Part shown: in pieces, positions 1 through 8,578 of the stretch
Numbering within the stretch: the stretch's first letter is position 1
How the letters are laid out: every line of letters begins with the position of its first letter
From: Gnetum montanum
Taxonomy: Eukaryota; Streptophyta; Gnetopsida; Gnetales; Gnetaceae
Direction of reading: 5' to 3'
NCBI GenBank assembly: GCA_015680685.1
Contig: MNCI01025086.1
Location: forward strand, 47,930-71,452
Length of the DNA: 23,523 nt
The notes under the pieces: model-generated
Told to the model about the DNA's origin: nothing
The model's input: the letters and a program-made list of their open reading frames with translations, nothing else
Databases searched by the model: none
Program-made: the position numbers and the translations under genes

Positions 1-32
1 GTGTTGATGTGTCCAAAATTTACACATCAACA
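1..32 (+). repeat. Terminal hairpin of a related LTR, cut by the window edge
   Basis: Positions 2-32 form a perfect inverted repeat: arms TGTTGATGTGT and ACACATCAACA around a 9-base spacer. The two LTRs of the element at 2072-10570 carry the same 31-base design at their outer ends (11-base arm, spacer of the AAATTTTGG type, 11-base arm), read from the opposite strand. I infer that this is the 3' end of an LTR of the same or a sister family in plus orientation, ending at 32, with the rest lying left of the window. No primer-binding-like TGG follows it, so a 3' LTR or solo LTR is more likely than a 5' LTR. Confidence 0.5.
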
Positions 33-299
33 GTTATATAACGAAGACCCAAGTGTCTAGAGGAGCTCAATATTTTTATATTTACAATCCTAAATTTAAA
101 ATTATAATTTGCATTTCTTACTCATATCATTTTTTTTCTCTACATTCACTTGCAAGAGTACTAAAAAAATTGCCTAGAATTTGCAACATATTTTGTATAC
201 CTTTTTTAAAGATAAATTAAACTATATTCATGTGTATAAAGAAAGTAGATTTATCTAATGGAATCCTAGCTTAATAACATTGTGATGGTTTTCTATACA

Positions 300-1040
300 T
301 ATATAATACTACAGCTCAGTAATAGAGACCAAAGAAAATTGGGGATAAAGGACATCCTTGTTTAAAAAATAACTTGGGAAAAACTGGTAGATATAGATGA
401 CTCTTCTTAAAACTTAGAATAGTAAAAATGTATTAAAATACATTTATGTTTTAAATTTCAAACTCATATGAAAGAATGCATCTAGATGCAAAAGTGAGAA
501 CTTGAGTTGAAGCTTGAATCAAAAGAATTGTAATAGAGTTGTAATGTAGGCATATGATGTCTAAGGAAAAAGAGTTGCAATAAATAAGAGGAAAGCTACA
601 AATAAAATAAATACTTTTAGAGAGAAGGCCATCAAACCAGAAATTAAGGCACACCATATGGGTAAATAAAAAAAAAATTTAGCAAATCGTTAAAGGCACA
701 ACACACTATTTTCTATTTACCAGTAGCTTCTACTAAAGGGATAAATCAAAATTTCTTGGATTCATGAAGATTAATTCCCAAAAATTGGAAAATTTTGACC
801 TAGGGATCAAGTTTGCTCAAAGCCCTAAGCAAAGTGGAGAATAACCAACGTGTCCAAGTAATTACCACATTTAAAATCATTTTGGTTGTTAAAACAATCT
901 TTCCTAGTAAGGAGGAATAACTAGTCATTAGTAATAAGCATAGCTGAGTTGGTTATAAGCTTGATGCTAATCTTGGAAATTAAAACTATAGCCTTATCCA
1001 ATATTAAAAAGAAGAATGTTAAATTAAAACATAGTTTGGA
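300..1040 (-). pseudogene. Decayed LINE (non-LTR retrotransposon) reverse transcriptase
   Basis: The clearest piece is at 300-410 on the minus strand. The motif KQGCPLSPIFFGLYY (core 340-363) matches the conserved QGCPLSP...LYI block of LINE reverse transcriptases. Further upstream in the same orientation are weaker matches in the expected order. LLGKIVLTTKMILN (about 880-920) resembles the FxxGRxIxDN block, and KIVCCAFNDLLN (about 690-720) resembles the CCFVDFxKAFD block. These lie in different frames with stops between them, and the spacing to QGCPLSP is longer than usual, so small insertions or shifts must be present. The YADD catalytic block was not found. The element is dead. The core motif is fairly secure; the outer limits are guesses. 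Confidence 0.5.
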
Positions 1041-1104
1041 TGGAGGAATTATGGGATTAATTGAAGGAGACATATTTATTAGAAGATGGAGATCATCATG
1101 CAAT

Positions 1105-2000
1105 ATACTTTTATTTTAACATTGACATTGAATTAATTGATTTCGACAACTAATCTATGGAGTTTAGTGTTGTTGAGATATTAAAGACACCACATTCAAT
1201 GAAATAATTTGACTAGATGTATTGCCTATATTTGGAAATTTACCTACAAAATGTATTCATATTCACCAAGTACAAGAAATAATTTTTTATTCTTGTATTT
1301 TTTATTTTATACAAAAAACTTGTCTATATGCAAATATTTTTATATAGATATTAGAGTTCCCTAATATATAAAAATATAACTAGCCTTGAAATTTATAGGT
1401 TACACTTTCTGATGTTTGAGTGTGGTTATATAAGTTATGTTCTTTAGTGCTTTTTGCCTTCGACAACAAATTAAAGTCAGCATCTTCTTAAGAAGTAACT
1501 ATGTGAAAAACATGATCACTATGCTATGAACAATAGATTCCAAATTTTAAATTTTAAAATTGTTTCAAGCTATTTCTTTTGTCTCCAAATGTCAATAGGC
1601 CTTCATCAAAATTTTAAAGGTTACTTCAAATTGGATCTTTTCCTTTACTAGCAAAATAAGATTCGTTGGACCCATTAAATTCTAGTGTGTGCAAAAGTGG
1701 GCCTAGGAGAGAGCTTTATGGCATTCATAAAATTTGCATGTTTCGATCTACTGATGTTGATCATGATGCTGGTAGACTCGTAGAGAAGACAAGTGGATGG
1801 CGTTGAAAGCAATGAAGTGTCCTTACCTAACTTTTTAAAGTGTATCTGCCCACATTTTTTACTGGGCTTCATGACCAACGTTTCTCATTTATTTATTTAT
1901 ATGCTCCTCATGTGACATTTGCTCATATACCTGTAAAGATGATGCATGGTTAGATTTTTAGGACTTTTGCAATTTTTGTAAACTTTATGACATTGGTCTA
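1105..2000. other. AT-rich stretch, no gene seen
   Basis: No coding region with recognisable motifs was found on either strand. A minus-strand fragment near 1590-1640 reads GLLTFGDKR, which resembles the GGxVTFGD block of Copia polyproteins. Its neighbours do not support a longer match, so I do not call a Copia element. The 67-codon open stretch on the minus strand at 1675-1878 is unrecognised and probably chance. Confidence 0.4.
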
Positions 2001-2019
2001 ACCTTTTTATCATTTTGTT

Positions 2020-2071
2020 AGTTTGTAATAAGTCTCATCATCATAGAAAAATATGTCTTGTTAGTAGACTT
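2020..2071 (+). repeat. Left flank of the insertion: upstream piece of family 2 element
   Basis: The bases just left of the main element (aaaatatgtcttgttagtag) align with those just left of 17641 (aaaacatgacttgttgatg). The bases right of the element at 10571 align with 17641 onward. This stretch is therefore the upstream half of an interrupted family 2 leader or LTR. Similarity fades quickly upstream of about 2020. Confidence 0.5.
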
Positions 2072-4071
2072 TGTTGATGCATAAATTTTGGATGCACCAA
2101 CACCTAGGGAAAAACTCATTTGATAAGACTATTACCTAGGGCACCTCCTGTATGGGTATGGAAACCCAAGAATAGTCTTAGTTAGAAAGGGCTATATGAC
2201 ATTTTGAAATAGTAAAACAAACTGAAAAATTCAGAATTTAAATTAAATGATTATCTTGAATTCAAGAATACAATAAGTAACTAAAAAAATAAATTTTTCC
2301 TAGTCTTCATTGGTGCCACTGATCCATCACTGCTGGTGGTATCCACTACTGGGTAGTAAAACCATGACTGTCACTTAAAGAGGAAGAGAGAGAGGGATGT
2401 TGTTGTAGTTTTCTTTGCACTACGACGTGCTTTTGTGCCATGTAGTGGAGAGAGAGGGGGGAAATATGCACGTATTTTTCATGCTTGCTACACTATTGGG
2501 AAAGAAAAGAGAACCCCATCGCTAAGAGAGACCTCCTGCTGCAATTACACACAGAGAGAGAGAGAGAGACTGCTATTGTCTTTTCCATAGCTACCACCAT
2601 CAACCATCATCATAGACTATCTGCCACGTTGTCCATCATGTGTGCTTGCATGTGGCCTGAAGAGAAGATTGCCCATTGGTTTTCACACTTTTTTGCAACC
2701 TACTTTTCCACTGGTAGGAACCCACATCACCATTGCTACTGTCTATGTTATTGTGGATGTGCAACAACAACTGATTACCACCTTCCTCCTATTGGTTCAT
2801 TGTAGTTGATGAGGAGGGAGGAAAGAGGCTACCTTAGTTACTATGAAGGGAGGAAAGAGGCCACCGTAGTTGCTGGGGAGGATCACTATAGCCTGCCATG
2901 TGCCATACTATAGTTGATGCATAGCTATCCACCAAAAGGAGAAGAAGGAAACTGCTACTTGCAGGTTTCTTGGCTACCCCATCCCAAGATCTGATGGATG
3001 CTGAAGTTCCCTAGAGACCGATCCCCCGTGGTTGCTACCCGAAAGCCCCTTTTATTGCCACTGATTTGAATGCCCATGTTTTCCATGTAATGGCCATACC
3101 ACCACCCCATGTTTGGCGTCAATTACGGCCATGACACCAACCATCATGAATGCCCATGTAACCATAGCCATGACCATGAATGTAATGCCCATCGCTACAT
3201 GTAATGCCCCATGTTATCACCACTTGCTAATGCCACCATTACATTCCACCCATGGATAGGATGTTTTCCTCGTCAACCTACACCTTTTGAATAGCATCTC
3301 TAGCAACCACAACGATGACATCAACATAGGAGAATGTTAATGCAATGAATGGTTTGCATCATGGATAATTGTATATAACTTGCACCAAATCTTTAAATAC
3401 ATTTGCCAATACGACTCAATACTACCAATCAAGGCTACTCAAAATTCAAGACTCTTGCACAAATATTGCAAATTCAAAATCGAACAATGTTGAATTATTT
3501 CAATATATTTCAAGTCTAAACGTTATGCAACCACCCCATTTTTCATTATTAAAGATAACTTTTTTTGTTAGAATTATTCTTTTGGAATATTATGCTTATT
3601 TCTTTTTAACCTTATATACATCACTTTGGCTTTGCTTTATGTGTTTGTCCATACCAATAAAACTTTCGCTAAGCTGAAACCAAACATCATCATCTTACCC
3701 TTATCTCAATAATATTACATTAAGTTTTCTTTCATTTCTAGCCATTTTGAATTACGTAAGAGCTAAAGACTAATGTATTTGTAATCTATGATGAAATCAA
3801 ATAGCTTAACAAATTGCCTCTAGTTTATGAAAATGTACAGAATATATATATATTTACTTTGTTTGCTTTGCTCTAGACCAGCTTGAATGGAAAAGCTAAA
3901 GAAAGAAACTAAATAATAACATAGGGAAAGGAAGAAGCATTAGTAATTTCCAATGAATGTGAGTCTTTCTATGTATTTCAAGCTTGCAGCATTACCAAAT
4001 ATCAGTAATTAGCTAATGCATGCTGTTGATCATGGCCCTATGTGATAACATGGGAGATGTTGGTATTAACA
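2072..4071 (-). repeat. 3' LTR of the main element (left copy)
   Basis: This 2000-bp LTR aligns along its whole length with 8579-10570. In the first 104 aligned bases I count 16 differences, 15 of them transitions, or about 15 percent. Inside are an AG microsatellite (about 2550-2569) and a CATG/AATGCC-rich degenerate tandem tract (about 3070-3240). An AT run near 3840-3855 could serve as a TATA region on the minus strand. The 106-codon plus-strand open frame at 2485-2805 runs through the repeat and is not conserved in the other copy, so I do not call it a gene. Confidence 0.92.
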
Positions 4072-4092
4072 CTTAGCCCCCAAGCTGGAAAT
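4072..4092 (-). other. Polypurine tract candidate
   Basis: Read on the minus strand, the bases just before the 3' LTR are CTTGGGGGCTAAG, followed directly by the LTR start TGTTAATACC. A G-rich purine run abutting the 3' LTR is the expected plus-strand primer of an LTR element. Two pyrimidines interrupt it, consistent with decay. The call rests on position and on the GGGGG core. Confidence 0.6.
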
Positions 4093-5100
4093 TGGATGCA
4101 AGTGCAAGGATAGCAAAAGCACAAAATTCTAAAAGGAGATGCAACAGATAGAAAATCAAAAACATCACAAAATGAACAAATTAGAATTTGAAAGTAAACT
4201 ACGTTGATCTAAATATGATTTAAAAAAACTATATAATCAAGACAAAACTAGATGTGGGCCACCCTTACCACACCATCTTATTTAGTCAACCTCATAATAT
4301 ATACTCTTTATAAATCATTACTTTAACTATATATATATATATAAAAGATATAACTAAGATTGCATTCCCAATCTTCTCACAAGGTAAAAGTAAAAGGTAT
4401 GTAGACTACTTTGAGCACAAGACTTATACTAAACTTAATGAGGAGGACAATCTCATGTTAGATCATGGCTAATCACAACTTTCAGATTTTTCCTTTGGAT
4501 TCTTTCTTTTTGTTTTCTTGAAAGGGAATGGGTGAAAAGAGATTATTTTTTTTTTTTGCATTTTTTTTGAATTTTGGGGAAATAGATTTAAATGGAGAAT
4601 GGAGGTTAGGGTGAGGATTTCTGCTAGACCACATCACACTCAAGACATTATTACATTGCCAATGAACATAGTCCTCATCATCATTTTTTTTATTTCTTTT
4701 TTTTTTCTTTTTGAGGAAACTTTGCTCATGGTGTACTTCATTCTTAAGGTAGGAATTCCAACACAAGTTTGGCAGATTAGCTACACTACCAAAGAACATG
4801 GTCCTTTTAAAACTTTGCCCATGGTGCAGTTCAGCCCTTGTGTATGTGCCTTTAATTACAATCTAAAGGCATCATAGTAGGTCTCCTAGGTGGCTAAGGG
4901 TTCTCAAGTGGAAATGAACACACTTCACCCTATTATTTGTAGGATAGCCATGGATCATCACACTTAAGGGTTGGGGCTTANGAAAAGCAAAAACCAAAAC
5001 CAATATACTGAGAAAGAAATGATGAAAATGTAAAGAATATATGCAAATGCAACTATATACAAATGAAATGCATGGTGAAGGGGAAGAAAACATGCAACTA
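4093..5100 (-). other. 3' untranslated region of the main element
   Basis: About 1 kb lies between the integrase remnant and the 3' LTR. It contains T-rich and A-rich runs (4540-4570, 4680-4710) and an AT microsatellite (4328-4343). No conserved protein motif was seen on either strand. Open frames at 4482-4799 (minus), 4599-4877 (plus) and 4872-5093 (minus) are low-complexity and mutually overlapping. Base 4981 is undetermined (n). Confidence 0.5.
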
Positions 5101-5119
5101 AGAATCTACCAAGTGTCCA

Positions 5120-5376
5120 CGTGGGGCACCTGAGTAGAAATGCTTTAGATGAAATGCATTGAAGTTTCTATGTAACTTATGTCCTTACATGTCAAAACTT
5201 TTGTACACATTGGGGCCAATGACATTTGTAACTTGGAATGGGCCTGACGACATAGAACAGAACTAACTTTGAACACTGGTTTGACTAAATGCTCTACCAC
5301 TTTTTAGGACTAGATCTCCTATCTTAAAGGCTTTACCTACATGTTTCTTGTTAAGCCATCATTTTACAATTTTTCA
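5120..5376 (-). pseudogene. Integrase C-terminal (GPY/F) module remnant
   Basis: On the minus strand the reading includes FKIGDLVLKSGR, then GPFQVTNVIGPNVYKSFD, then FNAFHLKHFYS. These match the FKVGDLVL, GPF.V..VLGPN.Y.L and W.A.HLK.YY blocks at the C-terminus of Ty3/Gypsy integrase, which binds DNA and sets target choice. In-frame stops (TGA, TAG, TAA) interrupt it. The integrase zinc-binding domain and the DDE catalytic core are absent. The module continues in the same frame from the RT fragment directly upstream, so the intervening pol sequence was lost by deletion. Confidence 0.8.
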
Positions 5377-5560
5377 ATGATTAAGATTACAAAAATTAAG
5401 ACCTAATTATAATTCTCTTGTTTGTTTTCAATTAGGCACTACATTTAAATATTTTGTAAGATGCATAAATTTAGACTCTAGTAGTTCATCAAATTCTTCT
5501 TTCATACGAGTTTCAATCTTAGGTCTAATAGGTCTTATTTTTTGTAGGTCATTGAACATA
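5377..5560 (-). pseudogene. N-terminal fragment of reverse transcriptase
   Basis: Minus-strand reading gives RPIRPKIETRMKEEFDELLE, then a block ending NVVPN, a stop, and LGLNFCNLNH. This follows the standard start of Ty3/Gypsy RT: a basic helix, the E-(I/L)-L...I.....W....V.V block, and the DFRNLN block. It stops exactly after DFRNLN. The catalytic YVDD region, RNase H and most of integrase are missing. The next codons (from 5376) already belong to the end of integrase. Confidence 0.75.
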
Positions 5561-5737
5561 GCTTCTCTAGGAACATGTTTAATGCATATGTTATCAAGAT
5601 TTGGCACACCTTATAATGTTTTAAGGGATAGGGTCTCATTTATGTCTTTGTCCTCCCTGAAAAGTGGTAGGTCATTCAGAAGAAATCCATCATGTTAATG
5701 ATAAGGTAACGTATCTTCATAGATTTCTTCGCCTTCT

Positions 5738-6312
5738 CTAGAAGTTTGATAACGTTGGGTGGAATCTGTATGAGAAAAAGGATTTATTTTTTGTAATTTC
5801 ACTCACATGGTTATTTATAACATGTTCATCACGTTCAACCTCAATAAATCCAACATAAATTTTAGTGTTTTGATTTTCCAAAGACTGATTTTGTTGATCA
5901 AAGATTGTAACTAGTTGTTTGCAGAAAGGCTCTCTTGGTATGGTCAGGTATTCAGATTTTCCTTTGATAGGGATTAATAGTTCTAAGAAATCTGACCTAA
6001 AGAAGCCCCCAAACTTAGCTTCAAAAGTCCTATATAAGAGCACACCATAAGTGGGTGACATGTCAACTACTAAGATATCCATGTAACATGTAAATTTAGG
6101 GTATTGTTTAACTTGCACTTTCAATCCTTTTAATGATCCTACTATAGGTATGTTAGACCCATCAAGTTGTATTATACTTTTGTTTGTGCTATCATTTATG
6201 CTCCTAAAGTCTTACATACCTCAAGTGGCATGACACTAACAGTTGCTCTAGAATCCATTAAACAATTATGAGCGTTCTTTCCTAAAATAATCAACATTGT
6301 TAGGAAAGGAGG
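5738..6312 (-). pseudogene. Retroviral-type aspartic protease, frameshifted
   Basis: The element protease would cleave the Gag-Pol polyprotein. On the minus strand the first half reads FLTMLIILGKNAHNCLMDS, then RATVSVMPLEVCKTLG (about 6312-6200). This is the conserved protease start, with the catalytic D-S-G changed to D-S-R. Near 6195 the frame shifts and continues through an LDGSNIPIVGSLKGLKVQV region into ILVVDMSPTYGVLLYRTF and AKFGGFF (about 6125-5990). That matches the ...DILVVD.P...G.LL.R.W...LGG block of plant Ty3/Gypsy proteases. The open stretch from 6124 to 5738 is the longest uninterrupted part and runs past the protease toward RT. A lost catalytic glycine plus a frameshift make it inactive. 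Confidence 0.8.
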
Positions 6313-6900
6313 TTGCTCTTTCTTACTTGACATGAAATTGTTTGCATTCTATACTGGTAGTGTGTTAGGACTTTCTGCAAAGTGAACTTGCCTTTTGGTG
6401 ATCAAGGATTTTCCTTTTGTGGTTTTAGGTCTATGAACTATATTCTGAATCAAATCTTTCATTTTGTTAAACTATAAAAGCTCATACATTGAAATGTTAG
6501 CTTTATCTTTCTTCAAATCCTTAACTAGCTTGTAAGTCTTATGTTCATCTTTGGCTTCTTGTTGAGGTGGAGTTCTTCTAAGTATGAAAAGGGGGTTTGG
6601 TCATTGTGGGGTGTTTACTTGGGATGACTTGGTCTAGGTATTCATGTTGTTTTAACTATGAGCTCTTTTGTTTGGAGGAGTATATAGATCATTCCTAGCT
6701 TGTTGTTGTGTGTTGTTCATGATGTCACTAAGTCTATAGTAGCAAGAGTTATGTGGGTTGGGGTCACTTACCATAACTTGTTTTAATGAAGAAACCTCTT
6801 CAGTTTTTGTTTCATGAGGTACATTAAGGACGAAAGCAAGCGTTTTCTCATTTTGTTGGCCTTATGTATGTATTGTTGCCATATAATGTTAAAAACTACG
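6313..6900 (-). pseudogene. Gag-to-protease linker of the main element
   Basis: On the minus strand this joins the zinc-knuckle-like motif to the protease. It contains the block YKLVKDLKKDKANISMYELL (about 6530-6475). That resembles the LKK...ISIYDLL segment commonly found upstream of the protease in plant Ty3/Gypsy polyproteins. Asn/Gln/Pro-rich linker lies before it. Several stops are present. Confidence 0.6.
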
Positions 6901-6901
6901 G

Positions 6902-7926
6902 ACAAGTCTCCTCAGAATGTTGGCTTGTGTTATGGAGACAACAATAATCATCATTCATTGATGTGCTAGGCTTCTTAGATTGTATATGACTCTTGTTGTT
7001 GTTTTGCTTTAATTCAACTACTTCATTTGAAAGTTTTTGAAGTGAAGTTAATATCTAGTCATCTAATTTTGAGTTTAAGTTGGGGGTTCAATAAGATTGG
7101 ATATCCCATTTGGATTTATGATTAATTGGATTAAGGCTTTCAATTTATCATCATTTAAACTAGTGTTAAATGGTAGGAATGAAGAAGACATTGAACTCTA
7201 AAAATGATTGTTTAAAGGTTGGGTCAGTTGAAAGGGGAAAGAAGTTTGGAACATAGTGTCAGTCATTGGAAAAATTGGTCAGGATAGAGGGTTAGATTAC
7301 ATAGGATTACTAATGTTCATCATTCCAAATCAGTTTGGATGTTGTTCATGAGGGTAATTTGTTCTAACTTGATAGCTTTAGCCATCGCTCCCTGTATTTC
7401 TATTATGTTGGGATCAGATTTGATGGCAAAGGCAAAGAATGGATCAATGGTGGACAAGTAAAAATTGAGAATTCCATTAGATTATGGACGCATCTCATTT
7501 GGCACATAGGCAAGTTGATGAAGGAATCTTTAAGTTGTAGTCTTGGACATTTTCTCCAGGTATTTTTCTTAAACTTGTAAAATTTCTTGGTGTTATGGCT
7601 AGGCTAGTGAACTTGTCAAATTGGAGCAAGAACTTATTTTTGAATTCTTTCCATGAGTCAATGGAGACACTAGGGAGCATCAAAAACCATTGGGTGGCTT
7701 TGCTCCTAAAAGTTGCCACAAAGACCCTACATACTATGTTGTTTTGGACAATGTTGCCGATGCCTAGCAAGGTTTCGAAGCATTGTATATGTTGGCAAGC
7801 ATCACTATTAGGGATTGTGGGATCATAGAAAAAATTTATGTTTTGAAGTGATTTTGGGATGTCATGATAATTGGTGAAGTTGAAGGAATTACTCACTGAG
7901 GGGGCAAGGGATTGATTGACTGTCAT
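6902..7926 (-). pseudogene. gag (capsid) of the main element
   Basis: Gag starts at an ATG at 7926 and is open to 7495 (143 codons). The capsid core is recognisable. FYDPTIPNSDACQHIQCFE is followed by an ATFRSKATQWFLML block, then SIDSWKEFKNKFLLQF, matching the W.......I..W..F...F pattern of Retrotrans_gag. Near 7520 the reading shifts frame and continues as FLHQLAYVPNEMRP, then NGILNFYLSTIDPFFAFAIK, to about 7330. Further down, YCCLHNTSQHSEETCP (6902-6946) fits the C-x2-H-x4-H-x4-C nucleic-acid-binding motif seen in some plant Gypsy Gag proteins. A short overlapping plus-strand frame (7595-7828) is a shadow. The frameshift and downstream stops disable it. Confidence 0.85.
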
Positions 7927-8555
7927 CCTAGTTCGAGTTCTCCTAAGGATGGAACTTGGGAAACATGAAGCTCATTGTTTCCATAGTGTAAAGTGATGAG
8001 TAATTGGTCAGTTAGGGGAAGATAAGATTTTGCTCATAAAACAAAAGTTACAAAATATAAGTGTAAAAATGAAACCATAAAATTGAACAAAAAGAAAAGA
8101 AATATTATAATAATATATTATTATTTTTTATTATTTAAAAAAACACTAAAATATGTTATTTAAAAAAATTTTAAAAGAAAAAAAAATGCACGAAATTGTA
8201 ATATTTATAAAATTAAGAGGAAAATAGTAAAATGCAAAATTTTAGAAAAATAAATATAAAATTGAATAATTAAACAAAACCACCTTACCAAAGTCAAAAC
8301 TCAAGTAAGGTGTACCAAAGCAAAAACAAAAACAAAAAATGGAACTAGGAAAATGGGGTTTAAAAATTTAAAAGCAAGATTAAAGATGGATGATGAGACT
8401 TGGGTAACAAAAATTCTTTTAAAAAAATTTTTAAAACAAGGGCTAAAAACAACAAAAAAATTCAACAAGTTTTGAAACAAGATTAGGAAACGAAACAGGC
8501 ATAAGAAAAATGGCAAGAAAAACTAATATGGGAAAACAAAATGCTGAAAAGATTA
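7927..8555 (-). other. 5' leader of the main element
   Basis: This is the A/T-rich leader between the primer-binding site and the gag start. It is strongly A-rich on the plus strand from 8030 to 8540. The 71-codon minus-strand open frame at 8301-8516 is Phe/Leu-rich, a by-product of poly-T composition, and is not called as a gene. Confidence 0.5.
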
Positions 8556-8572
8556 CCCTCCTTCTAGCACCA
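8556..8572 (-). other. Primer-binding site (tRNA not identified)
   Basis: Directly inside the 5' LTR the minus strand reads CC, five T, then TGGTGCTAGAAGGAGGG. A PBS begins with TGG, complementary to the CCA tail of a tRNA. The T-run spacer before TGG is common in plant Athila/Tat-type Gypsy elements. If the TGGTGC is a decayed TGGCGC, it would belong to the frequent TGGCGC class. I cannot name the tRNA with confidence. Confidence 0.6.
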
Positions 8573-8578
8573 AAAAGG

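Noticed and set aside
1560-1700. Copia polyprotein fragment (GLLTFGDKR)
   Set aside because: There is one short match only; the expected upstream zinc-binding and downstream integrase blocks are absent.
2485-2805. 106-codon plus-strand open frame as a gene
   Set aside because: It lies in the LTR, runs through an AG microsatellite, and is not kept open in the other LTR.
4482-5093. Three overlapping open frames in the 3' region of the main element
   Set aside because: Composed of homopolymer-driven Lys/Phe runs on opposite strands; one crosses an undetermined base.
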